A stretch of DNA of 64,000 nucleotides from Lachnospiraceae bacterium YSD2013 (GCA_900100895.1 FMTX01000020.1:1-64000); one strand, 5' to 3'; positions 18,301 to 26,254 are shown, counted from the first letter of the stretch. Notes: generated by a model from the sequence alone, not told the origin. Translations and numbers: made by a program.

Positions 18301-18795
18301 ATAAATGATGGAGAACGCGTAACCATAGGCGGTATGGTAACCGGCAAGACCATTAAGTATACGAAGACCAACAAGATGATGGCCTTTATAAATCTTGAAG
18401 ATCTGCTCGGTTCCGTGGAAGTCATCGTGTTCCCCAAGGACTACGAGAAATACGCTTCGCTTCTCAAGGAAGACGAGAAGATTTTCATCGAAGGCCGCGC
18501 AAGCGTCGAGGAAGACAAGGATGCCAAGCTTATCTGCGAGCGCGTAAAGAGCTTCGACGATATTCCCAAGAAGCTCTGGGTGCAGTTTCCCGACATGAAG
18601 GCTTTTGAGGAAGGCTGGCAGAAGTTAGTCGGAATCATCGATACTTCCGAGGGTCGTGACCACGTTATGGTATATGTAGCGGCGGAGAACAAGCGCAAGG
18701 ATCTCGGAGTTCAGTACGGAGTTTCGATTACTGCGGGACTTACGGAAGCGCTCAGCGATGCTTTCGGACCCGACAATATAAGAGTTACGAATTAA
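15343..18795 (+). CDS. dnaE: DNA polymerase III subunit alpha (DnaE type)
   Basis: This 1150-residue C-family polymerase has an N-terminal PHP domain (FVHLHVHTEFSLLDGS). The palm carries GPGRGSAAGS and the catalytic PDIDIDF (about residues 396-402). A tandem helix-hairpin-helix region and a C-terminal OB fold follow (about 980-1060). The length and domain order match DnaE1/DnaE3 rather than PolC, because no exonuclease is inserted. In Clostridia DnaE works beside PolC in replication. GGGGAGGG lies about 13 bases before the ATG. Confidence 0.95.
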   Translation: MSFVHLHVHTEFSLLDGSNKIKEYVKRLKELGMTAGAITDHGVMYGCIDYYKAAREEGIKPILGCEVYVAPNSRFDKEIGGGEERYHHLVLLAENNVGYANLCKIVSVGFTEGYYYRPRVDFEILNKYHEGIIALSACIAGELPRYILKGMMTEARACAQKYLDCFGEGNYFLELQDHGLPEQRTVNSALLTISQEMNIPLVATNDVHYTYAADAEPHELLLCIQTGKTMKDEDRLVYAGGQYYVKSEEEMRLLFPYAQEAIENTQKIADRCNVEIEFGVTKLPHFEVPEGYDSWTYLNKLCDDGLRERYPDNYEELRERLDYELSVINKMGYVDYFLIVWDFINYAKENGIMVGPGRGSAAGSIVSYCLKITNIDPIRYNLLFERFLNPERVSMPDIDIDFCYERRQEVIEYVRRKYGPEKVVQIVTFGTLAAKGVIRDVARVMDLPYSRGDQIAKLIPNELNITLDKALTMNPELKNLYDTDDEVHYLIDMSRRLEGLPRHTSMHAAGVLICPKAADEFVPLQRGADGSITTQYIMTTLEELGLLKMDFLGLRTLTVIRDAVRLAEASHGVKIDIDNIDYNDKGVLDLMGSGHTEGIFQLESAGMKSFMKELKPQSLEDITAGIALYRPGPMDFIPKYIAGKLNQDNITYRTPELKPILEATYGCIVYQEQVMQIVRDLGGYTMGRSDLVRRAMSKKKQHVMEVERNNFIYGNEEEGVPGCISKGISEEAASGIYDDMMDFAKYAFNKSHAACYAVVSYQTAYLKHYYPVEFMAALMTSFIENAGKVSEYINVCRSMGIGIVAPDVNSGDVSFSVVDGKIGYALTAIKNVGRPVIEGLVEERKVGGPYKSLTDFINRMTSRDLNKRAVENFIKAGAFDSLGGTRKQYMSAYVRIMDSANADKKNVISGQISLFDFASPEAKEDFKESLPDVGEYSKEVMLQFEKEVLGIYVSGHPLEDFRNILQKNTSATAADFALDPETDTVKINDGERVTIGGMVTGKTIKYTKTNKMMAFINLEDLLGSVEVIVFPKDYEKYASLLKEDEKIFIEGRASVEEDKDAKLICERVKSFDDIPKKLWVQFPDMKAFEEGWQKLVGIIDTSEGRDHVMVYVAAENKRKDLGVQYGVSITAGLTEALSDAFGPDNIRVTN

Positions 18796-18849
18796 ATGGT
18801 GCGATACACTTTCTTTTGCGGTGTTACACACATATAAAGGAGATTAATT

Positions 18850-19851
18850 ATGGCTGCACACATTAAGACAATAGGCGTGCTTACAAGCGGTGGCGATGCC
18901 CCCGGCATGAACGCGGCAATCAGAGCCGTAGTCAGAAAGTCCTTAAATAACGGCCTTAGCGTTAAAGGTATCAAGAAAGGCTACATGGGCCTTCTTAACG
19001 AAGAAATCGTGGATATGGATGCCAAGTCCGTTTCCGATACCATTCAGAGGGGCGGTACGGTTCTTGGAACCGCAAGATGTCTTGAGTTCAAAGAAGAAGC
19101 TGTTCAGGCGGAAGCTGCCAAAATCTGTAAGAAGCACGGAATCGACGGACTCGTGGTAATCGGCGGAGACGGCTCCTACAGAGGCGCACAGGCGCTTGCC
19201 GCTCACGGAATCAATACAATCGGTATTCCCGGCACAATCGACCTTGATATTGCCTGCACAGACTACACAATCGGTTTTGATACCGCTATCAATACAGCGA
19301 TGGAAGCTATCGATAAGGTCAGAGATACTTCTTCTTCGCATGAGCGTTGTTCCATCATCGAAGTTATGGGCCGTAATGCGGGCTATATCGCTTTGTGGTG
19401 CGGTGTTGCGAGCGGTGCCGAGGATATTCTTATTCCCGAGACTTACGACTACAACGAGCAGATGATCGTTAACAATATTATCGATAACAGAAAGATCGGT
19501 AAGACCCATCACCTGATTATCAATGCCGAAGGTATCGGTCACTCCACTTCCATGGCAAGACGTATCGAGGCGGCTACCGGTATCGAGACCAGAGCTACCA
19601 TCCTCGGATACATGCAGCGTGGCGGAAGTCCCACATGTAAGGACCGCTACTACGCATCTATTATGGGCGCATATGCAGCAGATATCCTTGCTGAAGGCAA
19701 AAGCAACCGTTGTGTCTGCTATAGAGGCGGACAGTTCATCGATACGGACATCGACGAGGCTCTCGCAATGGAGAAGACCATCGACCCTTACCAGTTTGAA
19801 ATCAGCAAGCTGTTATCAAGAAACGAAAACACAGATATCAAGAAAAAATGA
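18850..19851 (+). CDS. pfkA: 6-phosphofructokinase
   Basis: PFK phosphorylates fructose 6-phosphate in glycolysis. The 333-residue protein has LTSGGDAPGMNAAIRA at the N-terminus and VVIGGDGSYRGA. The glycine after GGD is the residue usually tied to ATP rather than pyrophosphate use. The catalytic loop reads PGTIDLDI instead of the near-universal GTIDNDI, while both aspartates remain. MGRNAGYIAL is normal. AAAGGAG precedes the ATG. The stop overlaps the next gene by 4 bases, so the two are translationally coupled. Confidence 0.94.
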   Translation: MAAHIKTIGVLTSGGDAPGMNAAIRAVVRKSLNNGLSVKGIKKGYMGLLNEEIVDMDAKSVSDTIQRGGTVLGTARCLEFKEEAVQAEAAKICKKHGIDGLVVIGGDGSYRGAQALAAHGINTIGIPGTIDLDIACTDYTIGFDTAINTAMEAIDKVRDTSSSHERCSIIEVMGRNAGYIALWCGVASGAEDILIPETYDYNEQMIVNNIIDNRKIGKTHHLIINAEGIGHSTSMARRIEAATGIETRATILGYMQRGGSPTCKDRYYASIMGAYAADILAEGKSNRCVCYRGGQFIDTDIDEALAMEKTIDPYQFEISKLLSRNENTDIKKK

Positions 19852-20636
19852 TTACTTCTTCAGACAACAAACGTATTAAAAACGTAATATCTCTCTTAGA
19901 AAAAGCCAAAGCAAGACGCGAACAGGATGCCTTCGTTATCGAAGGCATCAAACTTTTTGAGGAGGTGCCCGAAAGCCGCATTTTAGAGGTGTTTGTGGCC
20001 GAATCCTATAAGGGTCCCAGGGGCAAACTTGACAAACTACCCTCAGAAGTGGTAAAAGATGATGTGTTCAAAAAAATGACAGACACGTTAGCTCCGCAGG
20101 GAGTACTTGCCGTAGTCAGACGTGAACACTATGAGCTTAAAGACCTTTTAAACAAGGGTAACGCGCCCTGCTTTCTGGTGCTTGAGACCATTCAGGATCC
20201 GGGTAACCTCGGCACCATTATGCGTACTGCGGAAGGCGCAGGCGTTGCGGGTGTACTTATGAGCTCAGACACAGTAGATATCTATAACCCGAAAACCGTT
20301 AGGTCCACAATGGGCTCAATTTTCAGAGTGCCCTTTGTGTATTGCGACGATTTGACAGCTTCTGTGGAAGAGCTGAAGGCTTCCGGTGTGGAATGCTATG
20401 CGGCTCACCTTAAAGGCGAGAAGTCCTGCTACGACTACAATTATGCTAAGCCCACCGCTTTCTTTATCGGTAACGAAGGAAACGGGTTAAGCGATAAGAT
20501 GGCAGCCCTGGCGGACACTTACATAAGGATTCCCATGGAAGGTAAGCTTGAATCTCTTAATGCAGGCATATCGGCCGCAATTTTGACCTATGAAGCAAAG
20601 AGACAGAGAGATAGGAACATTGTTGGAAAAAGTTAG
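19848..20636 (+). CDS. TrmH/SpoU-family RNA 2'-O-ribose methyltransferase
   Basis: This 262-residue SPOUT enzyme has an N-terminal substrate-binding domain and the three knot motifs: ETIQDPGNLGTIMRTAEGAG, FFIGNEGNGLSD and IRIPMEGKLESLNAGISAAI. It methylates ribose in rRNA or tRNA with SAM; the exact base is not predictable here. It overlaps the pfkA stop by 4 bases (ATGA) and has little ribosome site of its own. Confidence 0.9.
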   Translation: MITSSDNKRIKNVISLLEKAKARREQDAFVIEGIKLFEEVPESRILEVFVAESYKGPRGKLDKLPSEVVKDDVFKKMTDTLAPQGVLAVVRREHYELKDLLNKGNAPCFLVLETIQDPGNLGTIMRTAEGAGVAGVLMSSDTVDIYNPKTVRSTMGSIFRVPFVYCDDLTASVEELKASGVECYAAHLKGEKSCYDYNYAKPTAFFIGNEGNGLSDKMAALADTYIRIPMEGKLESLNAGISAAILTYEAKRQRDRNIVGKS

Positions 20637-21702
20637 TAAAAAATCAATAGCGAAGCGATTGTTCATCGCCACCGCACTTCTGATTCTCCCGTTGTTCGTA
20701 ACCGTTCATTCATATGCGGATACGGCTAGTGAGTTCCTCGCAAGCGAGAACGTCGGAGCATCACTTGTGCTAAGCGCAGATGCATACAATAACGCAGCCA
20801 CCAACGGCCTCGGTGTTAGGCTTAAGCCCTCCGAGGAGATTGAATCCGCCGACCTTGTAATGGTAGCGCTTACTTCCACACTTAACGTAAGAAGCGAAGG
20901 CAACCCCGATGCAGAGATTGTCGGCAAGATTTACCGCGACTGTGGCGGCATAGTGCTTGAAAGAGGAGAGACCTGGAGCCTTATCGAATCCGGTGATTTG
21001 ATAGGCTGGTGCAATAATAAGTACCTTCTTTTTGACCAGGATGCCATTGACCTTGCCAAGGACGTAGGCACCATGACAGCAACCGTTACCGCTGCATGCA
21101 CTCCCGTATATTCATCAAGCGGGGATGATAAGGAAATTATCGGATACGCATCCGAGAAGACATTATTTGAAGTAATCTACGAAGACGGAGAAGATTGGGT
21201 CTGCGTAGCTTACGACGAGCTTGACGGATTCATCAAGACCGAATACGTGGAAGTTGAGTTCATCATCGACCATGGCGAGACCATCGAAGCCATTCGTGAG
21301 AGAAGACGTAAAGAAGCAGAAGAGAAAAAGAAACTCGTACGCCGTAACGAAGCAATTGCGGCAGACAACGATACACTTAAGATGCTTGCCACCATTATCT
21401 GGTGCGAGTCAAGAGGCGAGAGCTATGAAGGTCAGCTCGCCGTAGGTTCGGTAATTATGAACCGTGTTCGTTCGGGAGCATATCCGAACAGCGTTTATGA
21501 TGTAATATTTGCATCGGGTCAGTTCTCACCCGTTAAGACAGGAAGCTTCCAGAAAGCATACGAGAACAACTCCGCCAATGATAACGCTTACAAAGCGGCT
21601 CAGGAAGTTCTTGACGGATATACCAACGTCGGTGATATGACTCACTTCAGACGTAAAGGTAACAGAGAAGGCTATATTATAGGCAATCACGTATTTTACT
21701 AG
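20590..21702 (+). CDS. exported SleB-like cell wall hydrolase with SH3-type domains
   Basis: The 370-residue protein has a signal peptide (hydrophobic LFIATALLILPLFVTV, cleavage near SYA-DT) and two bacterial SH3-like segments (about 90-150 and 160-225). A Lys/Glu-rich helix precedes a C-terminal SleB-type hydrolase domain. The likely catalytic Glu is in IIWCESRGESYEGQLAVG. This family cuts peptidoglycan glycan strands, including spore cortex. The start is uncertain: ATG 20590 overlaps the methyltransferase gene by 47 bases and has no ribosome site. A TTG at 20620 follows AGATAGGAAC and gives a shorter signal peptide. Confidence 0.82.
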   Translation: MKQRDREIGTLLEKVSKKSIAKRLFIATALLILPLFVTVHSYADTASEFLASENVGASLVLSADAYNNAATNGLGVRLKPSEEIESADLVMVALTSTLNVRSEGNPDAEIVGKIYRDCGGIVLERGETWSLIESGDLIGWCNNKYLLFDQDAIDLAKDVGTMTATVTAACTPVYSSSGDDKEIIGYASEKTLFEVIYEDGEDWVCVAYDELDGFIKTEYVEVEFIIDHGETIEAIRERRRKEAEEKKKLVRRNEAIAADNDTLKMLATIIWCESRGESYEGQLAVGSVIMNRVRSGAYPNSVYDVIFASGQFSPVKTGSFQKAYENNSANDNAYKAAQEVLDGYTNVGDMTHFRRKGNREGYIIGNHVFY

Positions 21703-21732
21703 ATGTAGCTTTTAAATTAGCATGACAATACT

Positions 21733-21763
21733 GCGGCAAGTGTCTTGACACTGCCGCCGTTTT
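21733..21763 (+). terminator. terminator of the SleB-like gene, overlapping the greA -35
   Basis: GCGGCAAGTGTC and GACACTGCCGC (21747-21757) form a hairpin with one bulged A, followed by CGTTTTGT. The greA TTGACA lies inside it. Confidence 0.55.
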
Positions 21764-21774
21764 GTGATTATAAT
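21745..21774 (+). promoter_or_regulatory. strong promoter of greA
   Basis: TTGACA (21745-21750), an 18-base spacer, then TATAAT (21769-21774). Both hexamers match consensus exactly. Confidence 0.85.
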
Positions 21775-21824
21775 ACGTAAGTTGATGTGTAACGTTAAGT
21801 TGCGCATGGGGAAAGGAACTCATA

Positions 21825-22304
21825 ATGGAAGCTAAGAAAAACATACTTACATACGAAGGACTTACCAAGTACGAAGAAGAATTACAGGACTTGAAAGTTC
21901 GCAGACGTAAAGAAGTAGCTCAGAAGATAAAAGAGGCAAGAGAACTCGGCGACCTTTCCGAGAATGCCGAATACGATGCAGCCAAGGACGAGCAGCGCGA
22001 CATCGAAGCCCGTATCGAAGAACTTGAGAAGATTCTTAAGAACGCAGAAGTCGTAGTTGAGGACGAGGTTGACTCTTCCAAGATTAACGTAGGCTGCAAG
22101 GTTAAGATTCTTGATATTGAATTCAATGAAGAAGTTGAGTATAAAATTGTCGGCTCCAGCGAGGCTAACAGCTTAAAGGGAATGATTTCCAACGAATCTC
22201 CCGTAGGTAAGGCCCTTATCGGACACAAGAAGGGCGAGACCGTTACCGTTGAGACCCAGATGGGAAGCATCAAGTACAAGATTCTTTCTATTCAGAGATC
22301 ATAA
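21825..22304 (+). CDS. greA: transcription elongation factor GreA
   Basis: GreA rescues backtracked RNA polymerase by stimulating transcript cleavage. The 159-residue protein has the N-terminal coiled coil (LTKYEEELQDLKVRRRKEV), with the acidic tip in AREL-GDLSENAEYDAAKDEQ. The C-terminal FKBP-like domain ends KGETVTVETQMGSIKYKILS. GGGGAAAGGAAC precedes the ATG, and the promoter is consensus, consistent with high expression. Confidence 0.95.
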   Translation: MEAKKNILTYEGLTKYEEELQDLKVRRRKEVAQKIKEARELGDLSENAEYDAAKDEQRDIEARIEELEKILKNAEVVVEDEVDSSKINVGCKVKILDIEFNEEVEYKIVGSSEANSLKGMISNESPVGKALIGHKKGETVTVETQMGSIKYKILSIQRS

Positions 22305-22328
22305 TCGGTAACTTAAGACGATGATTTT

Positions 22329-22354
22329 ATAGGGAGGGCTGAAGCCCTCCCTAT
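22329..22354 (+). promoter_or_regulatory. perfect 12-bp hairpin between greA and lysS
   Basis: ATAGGGAGGGCT (22329-22340) is an exact inverted repeat of AGCCCTCCCTAT (22343-22354) with a GA centre. No U tract follows, so it is not a canonical terminator. TATAAT at 22358-22363 lies just downstream and may be the lysS -10. Confidence 0.5.
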
Positions 22355-22412
22355 GTGTATAATCTAGGGCACTTTGTGCCCGGTACAAAATAATAAATTG
22401 AAAGGACTTATC

Positions 22413-24023
22413 ATGGGTAACGAACAGAACAACAATCAAGCACCCGAACAGGACATTAATCAGCTCCTTAAGGTAAGACGCGAGAAACTCTCCGCACTTC
22501 AGGAAGCAGGCAAGGACCCCTTCCAGATCACCAAGTACAATCAGACACATCACACAGATGAAGTCAAATCTTTGTACGAGGAACATGAAGCGAAGCTTCT
22601 TGCAGGCAGAGTCAAGCCTTCTGTTGACGGACTTGATGAGGCGGCTGCCCGTGAAGTTTTAAATAACGATTACAACGAGAGAAGAGCCATTATGGACGCT
22701 TCACCCATCAACGTTTCAATTGCCGGACGTATGATGTTTAAGCGTGTAATGGGTAAGGCTTCTTTTTGCAATATCCAGGACTTAAAGGGTAACATTCAGG
22801 TATATGTTGCTCGCGACGTTATCGGTGAGGATTCTTACGCAGACTTTAAGAAGTCCGATATCGGTGACATCTACGGTATTACAGGTTTTGCTTTCAGAAC
22901 CAAGACCGGTGAGATTTCTGTTCATGCAGATTCCATGACTCTTCTTTCCAAGAGCTTACAGATCTTGCCCGAGAAGTTCCACGGACTTACCGATACAGAT
23001 ACAAGATATCGTCAGCGTTACGTTGACCTTATCATGAATGCAGAGTCAAAGGACACATTCATCAAGCGTTCCAAGATGATCAGCGCTATTCGTCGCTACC
23101 TTGACACCAAGGGCTTCATGGAAGTTGAGACTCCCATGCTTGTATCCAATGCCGGCGGTGCTGCAGCTCGTCCTTTCGAGACTCACTTTAACGCACTTGA
23201 CGAGGACTTACGTCTTCGTATCTCTCTTGAGCTTTACTTAAAGAGACTTATCGTAGGTGGCCTTGAGCGCGTATACGAAATCGGTCGAGTATTCCGTAAC
23301 GAGGGTCTTGACACCCGCCACAACCCCGAGTTCACTCTTATGGAGCTCTATCAGGCATACACAGATTACCACGGCATGATGGACCTTACAGAGGATATGT
23401 TCAGAACCGTAGCAGGTGAAGTACTCGGTACCACCAAGTTCATGTACGGCGACGTTGAGCTTGACTTCGGTAAGCCTTTCGAGCGTATTACCATGCTTGA
23501 TGCCGTTAAGAAATACGCAGGCGTTGACTTCGACACCATCAAGACTGATGACGAAGCCAAAGCAATTGCTAAGGAAAAGCACGTTGAATTCGAAGACCAC
23601 CACAAGAAGGGTGATATCCTCAACCTCTTCTTCGAAGAGTTCTGCGAGGAGCATATGATCCAGCCTACTTTCGTAATGGATCACCCCGTAGAGATTTCGC
23701 CCCTTACCAAGCGTAAGCCCGACAAGCCCGACTACGTAGAGCGTTTCGAACTCTTCATCAACGGTTGGGAAATGTGTAACGCTTACTCCGAGCTTAACGA
23801 TCCCATCGACCAGCGTGAACGTTTCAAAGCTCAGGACGCTCTTGCAGCTGCAGGTGACGAAGAAGCCAATCACACCGATGAGGACTTCCTTAACGCCCTC
23901 GAAATCGGTATGGCTCCTACCGGTGGTATCGGCTACGGCTTAGACCGTCTCGCAATGTTGCTTACCAACAGCCCTGCGATTCGCGATGTTTTATTGTTTC
24001 CGACTATGAAATCGTTAAATTAG
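22413..24023 (+). CDS. lysS: lysyl-tRNA synthetase, class II
   Basis: This class II synthetase charges tRNA-Lys. It has an OB-fold anticodon domain (INVSIAGRMMFKRVMGKASF) and class II motif 1 (VETPMLVSNAGGAAARPF). Motif 2 is IGRVFRNEGLDTRHNPEFT, and motif 3 is in GGIGYGLDRLAMLL. ATG 22413 is preferred because GAAAGGA lies 7 bases upstream. A TTG at 22374 in the same frame has no ribosome site. The product is 536 residues, normal for LysS. Confidence 0.95.
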   Translation: MGNEQNNNQAPEQDINQLLKVRREKLSALQEAGKDPFQITKYNQTHHTDEVKSLYEEHEAKLLAGRVKPSVDGLDEAAAREVLNNDYNERRAIMDASPINVSIAGRMMFKRVMGKASFCNIQDLKGNIQVYVARDVIGEDSYADFKKSDIGDIYGITGFAFRTKTGEISVHADSMTLLSKSLQILPEKFHGLTDTDTRYRQRYVDLIMNAESKDTFIKRSKMISAIRRYLDTKGFMEVETPMLVSNAGGAAARPFETHFNALDEDLRLRISLELYLKRLIVGGLERVYEIGRVFRNEGLDTRHNPEFTLMELYQAYTDYHGMMDLTEDMFRTVAGEVLGTTKFMYGDVELDFGKPFERITMLDAVKKYAGVDFDTIKTDDEAKAIAKEKHVEFEDHHKKGDILNLFFEEFCEEHMIQPTFVMDHPVEISPLTKRKPDKPDYVERFELFINGWEMCNAYSELNDPIDQRERFKAQDALAAAGDEEANHTDEDFLNALEIGMAPTGGIGYGLDRLAMLLTNSPAIRDVLLFPTMKSLN

Positions 24024-24458
24024 TGCGATATTTTCGCATAAGTGTAATTCATCGGTATTATTGATGCTTATACCGCGACTTCCGCGACCGTTATCGGTCG
24101 CGGAGAGCCGCTTTAACTCCCTTCGGGGGTTTCAAATCATCTTTTTCATGGATTTTTACCGGTTAAATGGCTTTATTGATTGTTTTTACCGGTACAAAAA
24201 TCTCCATTTTTATGGTCGTATACCGGCCAATACTCACATTTCCCGGTTTTTGCCGGTACATTCTTTTTACCGTATACAGGTAAATTATTAATATTTCAGA
24301 TTATTACCAGTACAACATATTAAATTTGGGCTAGCTAAATTTCATATTTTGTTTTTTTGCCACCATATAGGCAAGAATATTTTAAATGCTGGGCTTACCA
24401 AAACCATTAAGCTGAACATTTAGCCAGTAGAAACAGCTGCCTGAGAAAGGAAAAGACC
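24024..24458. other. 435-base gap with hairpins and spaced ACCGGTA-like motifs
   Basis: No convincing gene is seen. There is a 10-bp hairpin (24081-24090 with 24095-24104) and a terminator-like stem (24115-24121 with 24125-24131, T-rich tail near 24142). Further on are ACCGGT-like hexamers at 24158, 24188, 24222, 24252, 24269 and 24306. A TTGCC/GGCAA stem is near 24357-24375. Base composition becomes AT-richer towards 24459. Confidence 0.6.
24115..24146 (+). terminator. probable terminator downstream of lysS
   Basis: AACTCCC and GGGGGTT form a 7-bp stem with a TTC loop, followed after a short gap by CTTTTT. Confidence 0.5.
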
Positions 24459-25259
24459 TTGTACAGCAAAGAATTAAGCGAAAGAAAAGCCGTTTTGGAA
24501 GCAATCATCGGTAAAATCACTCGCGAGCTTCCCGATATGCCTCCGGGAAATCTCAGAATTCAAAAGAAAGGCATATATACCCAATATTTTCATGTAACCG
24601 ACAAAGAGGATTCCCACGGCAATTTTATAAAAGCAGATAACAAAGAACTTGTGACAAAACTGGCACAGAAGTCTTATTATGAAAAACTATTAAGAGAGGC
24701 AAATAAAGAGCATAAGGCTATAACTGCGTATCTTCGGGGAACAGCCGGCAACAGTCCTGAAGACGTATTTTCCGGTATGAATGAATATCGAAAGAAATTA
24801 ATTGAGCCACTTTTGATCTCTGATGAAGAATACGTAAAGAGATGGGAAGAGTTTCCTTATGAAAGAAACCCATACCATCCTGAAGAGTGCACTCAGCCCA
24901 CAGAAAAAGGAGATATGGTACGAAGCAAGACAGAAGCCAGAATAGCAGATATGTATTATGCACTTGGAATTCCTTACCGTTACGAAGCAGCGGTTAAATT
25001 AAAGAACGGAAAAACAAAATATCCCGATTTCACCCTTCTAAAGCTCCCCGAACGAATCGAGTATTACCACGAGCATTTGGGTATTATGGATGATGAGACA
25101 TATCGTTTCAATAATCTCGTTAAATTGAGCGAATACGCCGAATCTAAAATATTCATAGGGAAAAACCTTATACTCACATTCGATACGGATTATGCTCCTT
25201 TAAACATCAAACTCTTAAGAAGTAACTTAAAAGAAATCTTCCGAAAAGAGACATGTTAA
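24459..25259 (+). CDS. PD-(D/E)XK nuclease-like protein of unknown role
   Basis: The 266-residue protein starts at TTG 24459 with GAAAGGAAAAG just upstream. Its N-terminal half is helical and charged. The C-terminal half has a PD-(D/E)XK-like pattern: MVRSKTEARIADMYYALGIP (E), KTKYPDFTLL (PD) and EYYHEHLGIMDD (E), followed by a helix containing NNLVKLSEYAES. This resembles the restriction-endonuclease fold, but the usual ExK lysine is not clear. It could be a nuclease of a mobile element or a defence gene. It is AT-richer than region 1 and stands alone. Confidence 0.6.
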   Translation: MYSKELSERKAVLEAIIGKITRELPDMPPGNLRIQKKGIYTQYFHVTDKEDSHGNFIKADNKELVTKLAQKSYYEKLLREANKEHKAITAYLRGTAGNSPEDVFSGMNEYRKKLIEPLLISDEEYVKRWEEFPYERNPYHPEECTQPTEKGDMVRSKTEARIADMYYALGIPYRYEAAVKLKNGKTKYPDFTLLKLPERIEYYHEHLGIMDDETYRFNNLVKLSEYAESKIFIGKNLILTFDTDYAPLNIKLLRSNLKEIFRKETC

Positions 25260-25329
25260 TGATGTGCTTGCAGATGCTGACAAATTGTAAAGCATGAAAT
25301 ATCAAGAAGCATAACCCCTCTTCTGGTAC

Positions 25330-25335
25330 TATAAT
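25330..25335 (+). promoter_or_regulatory. -10 box of the AraC-GHKL gene
   Basis: A TATAAT hexamer lies 23 bases before the ATG, with GGAGGAAAG between. No clear -35 is present, as expected if an activator is needed. Confidence 0.45.
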
Positions 25336-25357
25336 TATATCGGAGGAAAGAATAAGC

Positions 25358-26254
25358 ATGAACGAACTTGAGAGGGTAATAGATTATATTGAAGAAAACA
25401 TTACTGAAGATATCGGGCTTAAGGACGTTGCCGATTATGCCGGCTACAGTCCGTTTTACTTCAGCCGAAGCTTTGTTAAGGCCGCCGGGCTGTCGGTAAG
25501 TGAGTATATCAGAATCAGGAAACTTCAACATTCTGTATCGGATTTGCTTAATGGAATGAAGATTATTGATATCGCGATAAAATATTCTTTTGATTCTCAT
25601 GAAGGCTATACAAGATCGTTTAAGGGCTTGTTTGGCTCATCTCCGAGTATTGTAAATAGAAACATGAAGGAATATCTTTTGCCGGAAGTTTCAGGAAAAC
25701 TGTGCAAAAGAAACCTTGATGTTAATGCGGAGGTGGAAAAAATGGATCTAAATTCAGAAATGCACATGTTATTGTTTGAGGTGTTGAAAAACAGTATTGA
25801 AGAGGCAAAAGAAGGCTTTTGCACGGAAATCGCTGTATCTTTTCTGGAAGGAAACAGTGTAAGAATATCTGATGACGGCAGAGGGATTCCTATTGAAAAA
25901 GGCGAAGACATTTTTTCAAAGATTTTTGAAGGAAAACTCATTTCAAAGAAAGAATATTTGCTAACGGACAATTTGGTTTTGGATGAAATCAAGACAGTGA
26001 ACGCTCTTTCCGAAAGCATGCAAGTGACAGTATATCGAAAAGGGAAATGTTACAGGCAGGATTATATCAAGGGTATTGCTCAGCATCCGCTTATTGAAAC
26101 CGCAGATGCTCATAAAACCGGTATGGTGATAGAATTCACACCTGACAGTGATATTTTTACGAATTGCAGGTGGGATAAAGAAAAAATATCAGGCTGGATA
26201 AGAGAGAATGGTTGTGATGTTTTGAAAAGCTGCAAAATCATAATCAAGGATTAG
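25358..26254 (+). CDS. AraC-type DNA-binding domain fused to a GyrB-like GHKL ATPase-fold domain
   Basis: Residues 1-107 are an AraC/XylS double helix-turn-helix (LKDVADYAGYSPFYFSRSFV, IIDIAIKYSFDSHEGYTRSF). After a short linker, residues about 134-298 read like the DNA gyrase B ATPase domain. The N box is LLFEVLKNSIEEAKEGFC (E141, N145), the G1 box is SDDGRGIP (172-178), followed by VNALSESMQVTVYRKGK and KTGMVIEFTPDSDIF. The glycine-rich ATP lid (GGLHGVG in GyrB) is replaced by LTDNLVLDE, so ATP hydrolysis is doubtful. GyrB's transducer and Toprim parts are absent. It is probably a regulator that senses a nucleotide or inhibitor, which is inference. Confidence 0.8.
   Translation: MNELERVIDYIEENITEDIGLKDVADYAGYSPFYFSRSFVKAAGLSVSEYIRIRKLQHSVSDLLNGMKIIDIAIKYSFDSHEGYTRSFKGLFGSSPSIVNRNMKEYLLPEVSGKLCKRNLDVNAEVEKMDLNSEMHMLLFEVLKNSIEEAKEGFCTEIAVSFLEGNSVRISDDGRGIPIEKGEDIFSKIFEGKLISKKEYLLTDNLVLDEIKTVNALSESMQVTVYRKGKCYRQDYIKGIAQHPLIETADAHKTGMVIEFTPDSDIFTNCRWDKEKISGWIRENGCDVLKSCKIIIKD

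Noticed and set aside
24061-24291. 76-codon open frame after lysS
   Set aside because: It runs through hairpins and spaced motifs, has no ribosome site and its composition is not protein-like.
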